Source of the DNA: Candidatus Zymogenaceae bacterium
GTDB lineage: Bacteria; Desulfobacterota; Zymogenia; Zymogenales; Zymogenaceae
Assembly (NCBI GenBank): GCA_016933535.1
Contig: JAFGAS010000053.1
Coordinates: forward strand, 1 to 64,000
Direction of reading: 5' to 3'
Length of the DNA: 64,000 nucleotides
Shown: positions 7,878 through 16,084 of the stretch, piece after piece
Layout of the letters: every line of letters begins with the position of its first letter
How positions within the stretch are numbered: position 1 is the first letter of the stretch
Notes under the pieces: model-generated
The model's input: only the letters and a program-made list of their open reading frames with translations
The model's database searches: none
Told to the model about the DNA's origin: nothing
Translations under genes and position numbers: made by a program

Positions 7878-8361
7878 TCGTGGAGTGGCCGAGTAGCTGT
7901 TTCAGCTTTGCGAGGTTGTTGGTGCTGTTGAGGAACTGGACAGCAAAGGAGTGTCTCAAGGTATGCGGGTGAACATCCAAATTGAGGGACTTCTCTCCGA
8001 TGTCGTTGACGATGCTCCTGATAGATCGGTTCGAGATCTGCCTACAAAGATTTGATCGGAATAGATATCCCTTCTTCCTCCCTTCCTGTCGAATATAGGT
8101 GCTGATCCAGGATTTCAGATCGTCGTCGATAAGGACGATTCGTTTCTTCCTGTCCCCGCCTTTCGGCTTCTCGATATCGATGGAGCTGTTGTCGCGAATG
8201 TCCTCGATCCTGAGATTGGTGAGTTCGTTCGATCTCAGACCGCACTTGAAGAGGAGTTCGATAATCAGCTTATCCCTGATGGCGTTTTTCTTCCGGTTCT
8301 CGAAGGCCCAGTCCACCATCTTCCTCACTTGATCCTTTGTAAGATAGTATGGGCGTTTCAT
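7801..8361 (-). CDS. Tyrosine recombinase, catalytic domain only
   Basis: 186 residues containing only the C-terminal catalytic domain: Arg in KCGLRSNEL (about 40), Lys in the KGGDRKK region, H-x-x-R in PHTLRHSF (about 132), His in LGHSTIKS and the nucleophile Tyr in TEHYLKY (about 168). The core-binding N-terminal domain normally present is missing. The gene begins right after a TATA-like box (8384-8392) with BRE-like CTTCCGC beside it; the expected start site is at or next to the ATG, and no Shine-Dalgarno is present, as in leaderless archaeal genes. It may resolve dimers or serve a nested element; it is distinct from the main integrase at 46374. Confidence 0.75.
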   Translation of the reverse strand: MKRPYYLTKDQVRKMVDWAFENRKKNAIRDKLIIELLFKCGLRSNELTNLRIEDIRDNSSIDIEKPKGGDRKKRIVLIDDDLKSWISTYIRQEGRKKGYLFRSNLCRQISNRSIRSIVNDIGEKSLNLDVHPHTLRHSFAVQFLNSTNNLAKLKQLLGHSTIKSTEHYLKYTVEDIREEYTEAFRW

Positions 8362-8383
8362 AAACCATGAGAAGATTTTGGGC

Positions 8384-8399
8384 TTTATATAACTTCCGC
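8384..8399 (-). promoter_or_regulatory. Archaeal-like BRE/TATA box before the recombinase gene
   Basis: On the minus strand GCGGAAG is followed directly by TTATATAAA, 23-31 bp before the ATG at 8361. Spacing fits an archaeal promoter giving a leaderless mRNA. No matching -35/-10 pair is obvious. Confidence 0.45.
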
Positions 8400-8489
8400 T
8401 TTTGGGAAAAGTGGCAGGTTTTGGATACTGAAAAGTCTTGTCGGTGGGATGATATCAAATGAAATCGAAACAAAAACTGCCGCTTCTAT

Positions 8490-8627
8490 CTATTTCCGGA
8501 ACCTTTTCTTCTCTTGTATCATAGCGCAGAGTTGTCGCCACGGACATTCATAATAGGTGCAATGCTCGAAGTCTTCGTCTCCAATGACGCAAACCATGTG
8601 CTCGTCTATCTCACTGGTACGTCCCAT
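8490..8627 (-). CDS. Small Cys-rich protein, 45 aa
   Basis: Found by hand: ATG at 8627 to TAG at 8490. The sequence starts MGRTSEIDEHMVCVIGDEDF and has Cys at 13, 23, 28 and 34, with the cluster CTYYECPWRQLC, which looks like a metal-binding knuckle. The start overlaps the end of the upstream gene (stop at 8611), so the two are likely translationally coupled. The family is not recognised. Confidence 0.5.
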   Translation of the reverse strand: MGRTSEIDEHMVCVIGDEDFEHCTYYECPWRQLCAMIQEKKRFRK

Positions 8628-8883
8628 CGTCGACTTCTACCGTTTTGTCGTGTCCATTGTTCATCACCAGCTCCCGCTGGACTTCTTGAAGGACAACGAT
8701 TGCCTTCTGGATCTCGGTGGGCCTCAGATGAAGGACGCTATCCTTCCACTCGTTCCCGCTCTTCCAACTCTTCCGTAAACTCACGGATTTTGTGCTGACC
8801 TTCTTTCCATCCATTTCAACCTCGTTTTGCCAGATAGCCGCGTCGATATTCCCGGCCTGAAACTTCTGTATTGGTTTTACCAT
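8611..8883 (-). CDS. Small single-strand-binding-like (PC4/YdbC-like?) protein
   Basis: 90 residues from ATG 8883, chosen because AAAGGAGGT lies 6 bp upstream; an earlier in-frame ATG at 8931 has no such site. It reads VKPIQKFQAGNIDAAIWQNE, then VSLRKSWK and LHLRPTEIQKAIVVLQEVQR. This pattern of a short beta-sheet followed by one long helix is shared with small proteins common in archaea and some bacteria that resemble PC4-type single-strand nucleic-acid binders. The match is from memory of the pattern and the function is inferred. It lies downstream of the RHH-like gene. Confidence 0.55.
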   Translation of the reverse strand: MVKPIQKFQAGNIDAAIWQNEVEMDGKKVSTKSVSLRKSWKSGNEWKDSVLHLRPTEIQKAIVVLQEVQRELVMNNGHDKTVEVDDGTYQ

Positions 8884-8927
8884 TCTCGTACCTCCTTTTG
8901 GATTATCATGATGTGTGAAGTGGAGAC

Positions 8928-9326
8928 TCAAATCCCCTCTTTATCGGGGTTCTCATTATCTCCATACCTCCTCAAGAGCTTCGCGAACTCTCTCTTGGTC
9001 AAGTGGTATGTGAATTCATTTCTGAATCTCTTGAGCATTCCGGTGAAATAGTGAGGATTGGCCTTCAGCTTCTCATTCATATCTTTGAGGGTTGAGATCA
9101 TCTCTTCGGAGATTGTCGATCCCCGGCCCATCTCCTGTTCGAGTTTCTTCAACTTCTGATTGAGCCGCTTGAGGCGTTTCTCGGTCTTCTTGATCTCGGA
9201 TCGCAGGAACCTGGTGGGGTTGTATCTCAACGGTAGCTCATCGTTGATGTATCCACTCAGGTTGATGTCGAGCTCCTTGATGAGCTTCTCCACCTCCTCG
9301 GTGACCCATACGTTTTTCCTCGGCAT
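8928..9326 (-). CDS. Ribbon-helix-helix-like protein with coiled coil
   Basis: 132 residues. The N-terminus PRKNVWVTEEVEKLIKELDI resembles the strand-helix start of CopG/Arc proteins. Residues about 43-75 (IKKTEKRLKRLNQKLKKLEQ) form a basic coiled coil, followed by a helical C-terminus. The gene starts just after a TATA-like TTTATAAG (about 9344-9351) and beside the TGTATG repeat array at 9365-9521, so it may bind that array to repress itself, or act in partition or replication control. Confidence 0.6.
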   Translation of the reverse strand: MPRKNVWVTEEVEKLIKELDINLSGYINDELPLRYNPTRFLRSEIKKTEKRLKRLNQKLKKLEQEMGRGSTISEEMISTLKDMNEKLKANPHYFTGMLKRFRNEFTYHLTKREFAKLLRRYGDNENPDKEGI

Positions 9327-9364
9327 TTTTAAAGACTCTATAACTTATAAACTTATTGTTTTGT

Positions 9365-9521
9365 GATGTGTGTATGTGTGATGTGGTGTGTGTATGCGTT
9401 GTGTATGTCCCCCTGTTAAAGGGGTCCCTGGGGCTTAATTCCCTCAAACTTGGAATGTGTGTATGGTGTGTGTATGTTTCGTTTCGTATATCGGATTTGA
9501 TGTGTGTATGCGTTGTGTATA
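9365..9521. repeat. Array of TGTATG half-sites in 11-bp spaced pairs
   Basis: Four composite sites share GTGTGTATG followed by a second TGTATG whose start is 11 bp downstream: 9365-9387 (second half degenerate), 9385-9407, 9454-9476 and 9499-9521. Half-sites are at 9371, 9391/9402, 9460/9471 and 9505/9516. A short inverted repeat (CCCCCTGTTAAAGGGG) lies between the second and third. The one-turn spacing fits a dimeric regulator, iterons or a centromere-like site. The adjacent RHH-like gene is the natural candidate ligand. Confidence 0.65.
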
Positions 9522-9801
9522 GGGGGTACGGCTCACTTTCAATTTCCAGCTCCACAGGAAATAATGTTCCATCGGAAATATATCTATTTCACACCCGAAA
9601 TCTTTAAATAGAAGCAGAACTACTTATTCCTGGGGCAAAGTTCTACTTCTACTTTGTTCTCTTTTCCATTTTATTGAAAGGAGAAGTTGTATATAAAGAT
9701 TGCGGTTTATTCTTGTTTAGGGTTGACTATTGTAGTCGTTCTCATTATAATGCGAAAATTATAGATCCAAGCACTAAATCACTATTCTTATAAAGACGCT
9801 G
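9522..9801. other. Gene-poor leader of the restriction operon
   Basis: AT-rich. It holds a BRE/TATA-like element on the plus strand, CCGAAATC then TTTAAATA at 9595-9610, with an expected start near 9632. Downstream, AAAGGAG (9677-9683) precedes a possible 25-codon hydrophobic ORF from a TTG at 9687 to the stop ending at 9764. HsdR begins at 9802. Confidence 0.4.
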
Positions 9802-12186
9802 ATGATTTCAGGCCTAACAGAAGCAGATACCTGCCGAAAACACGTAGTCCCTAAGCTGATTGCCGCTGGTTGGGATGAAAACCCTCACTCCTTTACCGAA
9901 CAACGGACTTTCACTGACGGACGGATCATTATCACTGGAAATACTATTCGACGTGGAAAACAGAAAAGAGCTGACTTTCTTCTCCGTTTCACACGTGATT
10001 TTACGGTTGCGGTTGTTGAGGCAAAGACAAACTATAAGAATGCAGGCGACGGTCTCCAACAAGCAAAGGACTATGCGGAAATCCTTGGGCTGCGTTTTGC
10101 CTATTCTACGAACGGTACAAACATCATCGAATTTGATTACTTTACCGGCCAAGAGAGAGAACTGGATCAATTTCCATCACCCGGAGAACTCTGGTCACTA
10201 CTACGGAAAGCTGACGGCCTAAGCGATGAACAATCCGAGCGGCTACTAACACCCTCCAATCTGCAGGCCGGACGCCAGCCTCGTTACTATCAGGAAATCG
10301 CTATCAATCGTGCTATTCAGGAAATTCTTAAAGGGAAGAAACGCATTCTAATCACAATGGCAACGGGTACAGGTAAGACACTCGTAGCTTTTCAAATCTG
10401 CTGGAAACTTTGGTCGTCCCGATGGAATTCAACCGGAGCCTATCGCCGCCCTAAGATACTCTATCTCGCGGACCGTAACATCCTTATCGATGACCCGAAA
10501 GATAAGACTTTTACGCCATTTGGTGACGCCCGGCATAAGATCGAAAACGGCCAAGTAGTGAAGAGTCGCGAGATGTATTTCGCGATCTATCAAGCAATTG
10601 CTAAAGACGAACACCGGCCTGGTCTCTACCGTGAATTTGCTCGTGACTTCTTCGACTTGATTATCGTCGACGAATGCCACCGTGGCAGCGCTCGTGATGA
10701 AAGCAACTGGCGGGAAATCCTCGAATACTTCAAGCCCGCTTTCCAAATTGGAATGACCGCCACGCCGCTACGCGAAGATAACCGTGATACGTATCGCTAT
10801 TTTGGCAATCCAATCTATACGTACAGCTTGCGCAATGGGATCGAAGACGGCTTTCTTGCGCCCTATCGAGTTCACCGTGTCGTAACGACTGCCGATGCCG
10901 CCGGATGGCGCCCGACAAAAGGAGAACTTGATCGCTACGGCCGAGAAATCCCTGATGAGGAGTACCAAACGAAAGATTTCGAGCGAGTCATTGCTCTGCG
11001 TGCCCGCACTGAGGCAATTGCCCGCCATCTAAGCGACTTCATGGGAAAAACCGATCGCTTTGCAAAGACCATTGTTTTTTGTGTGGATCAGGAACACGCC
11101 AATGAGATGCGCCGCGCCCTGAACAACCTAAATGCCGACATAGTTAAGCAGTATTCTGACTATGTCTGTCGAGTCACCGCCGATGAAGGAGATGTTGGTC
11201 GTGGTCATCTGAGTCGTTTTCAGGAACTGGAATCAAACAGCCCCGTCATTCTCACAACCTCAATGTTACTGACTACAGGAGTGGATGCTCCTATGGTTAA
11301 GAACGTAGTGTTGGCCAGAGTAATCGGTGCTATGACGGAATTCAAGCAAATCATCGGACGAGGCACACGAGTCCGCGATGACTATGGCAAGTACTTTTTT
11401 AACATCATAGACTATACCGGATCGGCGACCTTGCACTTTGCAGATTCCGAGTTTGATGGTGATCCCGCATTCGAGACCGAGGTAACTATAGATGATAAAG
11501 GACTGATCACTAACGAGGAAATCCTCACGCCAGAAGGAGCACCATCAGAGGAAGACGAAGAGACCCCGGTTGAATATATACCTCCCATTATCATTGAACC
11601 ACCGGGTGATGAGCGACGTAAATATTATATAGATAATGGAATAATCGAAATCGCCGCCCATCTAGTCTATGAACTTGATGTAAACGGTAAACAACTCCGT
11701 GTTGTAAAATACACCGATTATACCGCCGAAACTGTCCGAACGCTCTACCCGACGGCAGCGGAGTTGCGCAGACATTGGTCACAACCTAACGAACGTAAAG
11801 AGATAATCCGATTGTTTGAAGAGCGCGGCATTGACTTTCAGGAACTCGCAAAACAAACTAATCAGCCAGACGCCGATCATTTCGACTTGATCTGTCACCT
11901 GGCATATAACGCACCGCTTCGCACACGTCGAGAAAGAGCCGACCGCCTGCGTAAGGATCGCAAAGACTTCTTTGAGCAATTTGGTCCTCAGGCCCGCGCT
12001 ATCCTGGAAGGTCTGCTTGTTAAATACGCAGATTACGGTATCGACCAGTTTATCATTCCCGAGGTACTCAAAGTTCCGCCGATATCTGAATATGGTAATG
12101 TCACCGAGATCATTGGCTTCTTCGGCGGGGTAGATCGCCTTCGAGGAGCATTCGCTGAACTACAAGAAGAACTCTATGCTGCGTGA
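9802..12186 (+). CDS. hsdR: Type I restriction enzyme HsdR (R subunit)
   Basis: 794 residues, the size of type IB (EcoAI-like) R subunits. An N-terminal PD-(D/E)XK nuclease is visible (RADF with Asp 58, VVEAK with Glu 73 and Lys 75). A superfamily 2 motor follows: Walker A ATGTGKT at 187-193, DECH at 290-293, MTATP near 317, TGVDAP and QIIGRGTRVR near 510. The C-terminal helical part would bind the methylase. It translocates and cleaves unmodified DNA in complex with HsdM and HsdS. The stop overlaps the GTG start of the next gene (GTGA). Confidence 0.9.
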   Translation: MISGLTEADTCRKHVVPKLIAAGWDENPHSFTEQRTFTDGRIIITGNTIRRGKQKRADFLLRFTRDFTVAVVEAKTNYKNAGDGLQQAKDYAEILGLRFAYSTNGTNIIEFDYFTGQERELDQFPSPGELWSLLRKADGLSDEQSERLLTPSNLQAGRQPRYYQEIAINRAIQEILKGKKRILITMATGTGKTLVAFQICWKLWSSRWNSTGAYRRPKILYLADRNILIDDPKDKTFTPFGDARHKIENGQVVKSREMYFAIYQAIAKDEHRPGLYREFARDFFDLIIVDECHRGSARDESNWREILEYFKPAFQIGMTATPLREDNRDTYRYFGNPIYTYSLRNGIEDGFLAPYRVHRVVTTADAAGWRPTKGELDRYGREIPDEEYQTKDFERVIALRARTEAIARHLSDFMGKTDRFAKTIVFCVDQEHANEMRRALNNLNADIVKQYSDYVCRVTADEGDVGRGHLSRFQELESNSPVILTTSMLLTTGVDAPMVKNVVLARVIGAMTEFKQIIGRGTRVRDDYGKYFFNIIDYTGSATLHFADSEFDGDPAFETEVTIDDKGLITNEEILTPEGAPSEEDEETPVEYIPPIIIEPPGDERRKYYIDNGIIEIAAHLVYELDVNGKQLRVVKYTDYTAETVRTLYPTAAELRRHWSQPNERKEIIRLFEERGIDFQELAKQTNQPDADHFDLICHLAYNAPLRTRRERADRLRKDRKDFFEQFGPQARAILEGLLVKYADYGIDQFIIPEVLKVPPISEYGNVTEIIGFFGGVDRLRGAFAELQEELYAA

Positions 12187-14357
12187 CCGTAAAACGCTAT
12201 CTGCAACGCGTAAGGATCCCAGAAATGTCAAGACGAAGAATAGCAGCTAATGGTCAACCCCTAACGACTGCACAGCAACTAAACAATCTTATCAAGTCTG
12301 CCCGCGATATCATGCGTAAAGACAAGGGACTAAATGGTGATCTCGACCGTCTGCCGATGCTGACGTGGATCATGTTTCTTAAGTTCCTCGACGATATGGA
12401 ACAAAGCGGCGAAAAGGAATCGGAGCTTAGCGCGGAAAGATTCCATCCGGCCATCGAACCTCCCTACCGCTGGCGCGATTGGGCGGCCCAGGAGGACGGC
12501 GTCACCGGGGATGAACTCCTGAAATTCATAAACCAGGACGAAGCCATCTTGCCTAATGGCATGAAGGGTGCCGGCCTTTTAGCCTATCTAAGAGGACTTC
12601 AATCTACCACGGGACGTGATCGACGTGATGTAATCGCGAACGTGTTTCGCGGCGTCCAGAACCGTATGATCAATGGTTATCTCCTTCGCGACGTGATTAA
12701 CAAAGTGAACGCCATCCACTTCAACTCCTCCGAGGAAATCCACACCCTCGGGCATCTTTACGAATCCATGCTTCGCGAAATGCGCGACGCGGCCGGTGAC
12801 TCGGGCGAGTTCTACACACCCCGCCCAATAGTCAAATTTATGGTTACTGTTATAGACCCGCAACTCGGCGAAACAGTCCTCGACCCTGCCTGTGGCACGG
12901 GCGGATTCCTCTGTGAGGCTTATCAGCATCTCTCTGAACAATGTAGAACTGTCGAGGACCGTCGAATACTACAGGAACGATCTATATTCGGCCAAGAAGC
13001 TAAGCCGTTACCCTACATGCTCAGTCAGATGAACCTACTTCTCCACGGACTGGAGTTTCCCCACATTGTTTACGACAACTCACTCAATGTTCGCATCCAA
13101 GAGATCGGCGACCGGGACCGCGTCGATGTGATTCTTACCAATCCACCCTTCGGCGGAGAGGAGGAGCGTGGAATTCTGAGCAACTTTCCTGAGGACAAGC
13201 AGACAAGCGAAACCGCGTTGCTATTCCTACAACTTATCATGCGCAGGCTCAAGCGCGGCCTAAAACCAGGCCGCGCGGCCGTGGTCGTTCCTGATGGTAT
13301 ACTTACACAGGAAGGGGTAGCTTCGCGCGTCCGTGCGATGCTCGTTGACGGATTTAGGATCCACACGGTAGTTCGTCTTCCTCGAGGGGTTTTCGAACCA
13401 TATACGAGGAGTAGCATTTCAATCCTTTTCTTTGATACCAATCCTCCGGAGGAATACGTGTGGTACTACGAAGTTCCACTTCGTCCGGGGATCAAAGCCT
13501 ATACACAACATCGACCTTTCACCTACGAGGAATGCGATGACATGCTTTTGTGGTGGACCAAGAGAAAAGAAACCGAGAGAGCATGGCAGGTTCCCAAAGC
13601 AGATATAGCGGCTCATGATTACAGCCTTAATTTTCGAAATCCAAATATACCCAACAATAGTCGTTTTCCTTCCCCTTCGAAGGTATCTACCTCCCTTGTC
13701 GGGATTCTGGACAAGCTAAAACGTATTGCGGATAGTCATACTGCGCTCTGGCGTCAACTAGAAAGCAACAATAACAAGGCATACGAACGCCCCCCATTGG
13801 GCGAATTGCTTCGACAAGTAAAACGAGAAGAAATATTGAAACCAGACATGGAGTACGCAGTTCTTGCAATGTCATGGTACGCGAAGGGAATGTACGTAAA
13901 ACACAGAAAGCTGGGGCGTGAAATTAAGGCGATAAGGCTGTATCGTATTGAACCCGGCGATTTTGTTTATAACCGCTTGTTTGCTTGGAAAGGGTCATTC
14001 GCGGAAGCTGGCGAGGAACAGGCCGGATGTTATGTGTCAAATGAGTTCCCGACGTTCCAAATCGTAGATAGCCGTGTCAGAGCAGGATATCTATGGGCCT
14101 ACTTTTCCCAACCCGCGCTCTGGGATCACATCGAGGGCCTAGGGACGGGAACAACGAGCACAAGTCGACTTAGACTAAAGGAGGCTCGCTTCCTTTCGTT
14201 AGCAGTACCGATAGCTCCAGAAGACATCCAAAACGACTTGATTAAACTGCTGCGTGACTCCTTAGAGCTGGAACGGGAGATTAAGAAGCTCGCTGAAACA
14301 CAGGGGCAGTTTCTCCCAGCCGTGCTAGAACGCTCTCTCCCTTTGGAGTTTGACTAG
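12183..14357 (+). CDS. hsdM: Type I HsdM methyltransferase fused to an HsdS-like recognition domain
   Basis: 724 residues from GTG 12183; ATG 12225 is an alternative. Helical N-terminus, then the N6-adenine methylase core: GEFYTPRPIV near 208, motif I DPACGTGGF at 234-242 and motif IV NPPF at 320-323. After about residue 530 comes one target-recognition half-domain ending in GTSRLRLKEARFLSLAVPI-like text and a coiled coil (LELEREIKKL), as in HsdS. No separate hsdS gene exists, so specificity must come from this fused half, probably as a dimer reading a symmetric site. It protects host DNA and is the partner of the upstream HsdR. Confidence 0.85.
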   Translation: MTVKRYLQRVRIPEMSRRRIAANGQPLTTAQQLNNLIKSARDIMRKDKGLNGDLDRLPMLTWIMFLKFLDDMEQSGEKESELSAERFHPAIEPPYRWRDWAAQEDGVTGDELLKFINQDEAILPNGMKGAGLLAYLRGLQSTTGRDRRDVIANVFRGVQNRMINGYLLRDVINKVNAIHFNSSEEIHTLGHLYESMLREMRDAAGDSGEFYTPRPIVKFMVTVIDPQLGETVLDPACGTGGFLCEAYQHLSEQCRTVEDRRILQERSIFGQEAKPLPYMLSQMNLLLHGLEFPHIVYDNSLNVRIQEIGDRDRVDVILTNPPFGGEEERGILSNFPEDKQTSETALLFLQLIMRRLKRGLKPGRAAVVVPDGILTQEGVASRVRAMLVDGFRIHTVVRLPRGVFEPYTRSSISILFFDTNPPEEYVWYYEVPLRPGIKAYTQHRPFTYEECDDMLLWWTKRKETERAWQVPKADIAAHDYSLNFRNPNIPNNSRFPSPSKVSTSLVGILDKLKRIADSHTALWRQLESNNNKAYERPPLGELLRQVKREEILKPDMEYAVLAMSWYAKGMYVKHRKLGREIKAIRLYRIEPGDFVYNRLFAWKGSFAEAGEEQAGCYVSNEFPTFQIVDSRVRAGYLWAYFSQPALWDHIEGLGTGTTSTSRLRLKEARFLSLAVPIAPEDIQNDLIKLLRDSLELEREIKKLAETQGQFLPAVLERSLPLEFD

Positions 14358-14375
14358 AGGCAAAATGATAGACAA

Positions 14376-15590
14376 GTGACTATGAGCACGAACGAACGAG
14401 GCCAACATTCAGCAGCATCATCAGTTCTTGGGTATTTTTACCAAGTTCGATATGCCCTGCTTGAATCGCTTATACGATTGCGCAAAGCGCAGGAGTTCAT
14501 CGTCAAGATTGAAACGCTCGACGATGTTGTGTTTGAAAAGGACGGGGCTGCCCCCGAACTACTTCAGATCAAGCATCATCTGACTAGGGTTGCCGACTTA
14601 ACGGACAGTTCACCGGATTTATGGAAGACCATCCGGATTTGGTGCGAGGCTTTTGCACGTGATGATGTCCCTGAAGGAACCCTCTATTTCCTTATTACTA
14701 CAGCACAGGCGGTTGATGGGCACGCGGCCTATTATTTGAGGCCCTATGAATCCCGCAACCTCGCCAAGGCCACGGAACGATTAAGCTCGACAGCGGAGTC
14801 GTCTGTGAGCCAAGCCAATGCACAAGCATATCAAGCATATCGTTCTTTGAATTTGGATCAGCGGGGAAAGCTGCTGCAAAGCGTTTTTGTATTTGACGCA
14901 GCGCCACGTATTCAGGACCTCGACGCGGAACTCAGAGAGGTCCTCTTTTATGCTGTCGAACAACGATTTCTTAATCCATTTCTCCAGCGACTAGAAGGCT
15001 GGTGGTATCGGCGGGCGATTCAGCACCTTGTGGATAGACAGTACAAGCCAATCCTAAGCGATGAGCTCGAATCGGAAACAACATCCTTGCGCGAGCAGTT
15101 CAAGCAAGAAAGCCTACCTATAAACGATGAGATACTGAGCGCAAGCGTCGATGCGTCAGGTTATCAGGATCGTATCTTTGTTCACCAATTGCGGCTAATT
15201 GAAATTGGTAACCCGCGCATAATTTACGCGATAAGAAACTTTTTCCGGGCGTTTGAGCAGAGGTCTCGATGGGTGCGCGAGGATCTTCTATTGGTGGGCG
15301 AATTGGAGCGTTACGAGGAGCGTCTCATTGAAGAGTGGGACATCCTTTTCCAGCAAACGCGAGATAAGATTGGTGTAGAAGCATCTGAGGAGACAAAGAA
15401 GAGAGCCGCTCAAACGCTCTATGAATGGGTTGAAACAGCAACACATCGACAGATTCGATCTGGCGTTTCAGAGCCGTTTATTTCACGCGGGACGTACCAA
15501 ATTCTCTCTGATACTCAGCGTGTTGGTTGGCACTTGGAATTCAAGGAGCGGCTTAGACAATTGCTTGAACCTCGGGAGGTCGCATCATGA
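14376..15590 (+). CDS. ABC-3C system effector: nuclease-like N-domain plus ABC-3C C-domain
   Basis: 404 residues from GTG 14376; ATG 14382 is equally possible. Residues about 45-75 read ETLDDVVFE and LLQIKHHL, the D ... Q-x-K pattern of Cap4/DUF4297-like restriction-fold nucleases. The rest is helical, as in the large component of three-component ABC systems (ABC-3C). Its 3' end overlaps the next gene by ATGA. In such systems the ABC ATPase is thought to sense invading DNA and license this effector; that is predicted from genomic studies, not shown here. Confidence 0.75.
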   Translation: MTMSTNERGQHSAASSVLGYFYQVRYALLESLIRLRKAQEFIVKIETLDDVVFEKDGAAPELLQIKHHLTRVADLTDSSPDLWKTIRIWCEAFARDDVPEGTLYFLITTAQAVDGHAAYYLRPYESRNLAKATERLSSTAESSVSQANAQAYQAYRSLNLDQRGKLLQSVFVFDAAPRIQDLDAELREVLFYAVEQRFLNPFLQRLEGWWYRRAIQHLVDRQYKPILSDELESETTSLREQFKQESLPINDEILSASVDASGYQDRIFVHQLRLIEIGNPRIIYAIRNFFRAFEQRSRWVREDLLLVGELERYEERLIEEWDILFQQTRDKIGVEASEETKKRAAQTLYEWVETATHRQIRSGVSEPFISRGTYQILSDTQRVGWHLEFKERLRQLLEPREVAS

Positions 15591-16084
15591 AAACATGGAC
15601 GGAACGCCCGAAGGAAGAAGCGTATTTACTCAATCCGGCCTTCTGCTGCACAACATTAGCGGCTGCAATGTGGGGCTATGCTGACGAAAAGGGACAAGGC
15701 GTGCCTTTACCTCTAGTGTTTATGGTTCTTCCGATAGTCCTGCACAAGCCGACTCGCAGAACCCTTCCGGCAAACACACGTACATCTATGGCGGCATGGC
15801 TGTTGGATAATGCGGACGCGCGACTTCTTTTTTATGAACGGCTTATCTCTCTTAAACCACATACAAGGGAAGCGATTCATTTTGGTATGCTAGTGGGTTG
15901 GATTGTTCCGAGAGCGGGCGGTCTTTTTCAAACAACGCTGAACGCAAGAGACATCGACCGAGCAATTCGAAGCCTTACCAATGAAGCGCACGAGTGTATA
16001 ATGCGTGCCCGGTTTCTGGGTAAGTGGTTCGCACTGGCAGGACCCGCACATACAGTCATGGCGTTTTGGGGAGTCCGGCCATGA
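15587..16084 (+). CDS. ABC-3C middle component
   Basis: 165 residues. It begins KTWTERPKEEAYLLNPAFCC and continues with a region where LPLVFMVLPIVLHKPTR is typical of the middle component of ABC three-component systems. It overlaps both neighbours by 4 bp (ATGA at each end), which indicates fixed stoichiometry and a shared complex. Likely a helical adaptor between ATPase and effector. Confidence 0.75.
   Translation: MKTWTERPKEEAYLLNPAFCCTTLAAAMWGYADEKGQGVPLPLVFMVLPIVLHKPTRRTLPANTRTSMAAWLLDNADARLLFYERLISLKPHTREAIHFGMLVGWIVPRAGGLFQTTLNARDIDRAIRSLTNEAHECIMRARFLGKWFALAGPAHTVMAFWGVRP

Noticed and set aside
7801-8361. Integrase responsible for the 46-kb insertion
   Set aside because: It lies 6 kb inside the element, lacks the core-binding domain, and a complete integrase abuts the tRNA at the other end.
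9365-9521. CRISPR array
   Set aside because: Units are short, overlapping and unevenly spaced, without unique spacers of constant length, and no cas1/cas2 is present; the Cas4-like gene is far away and pairs with HerA.
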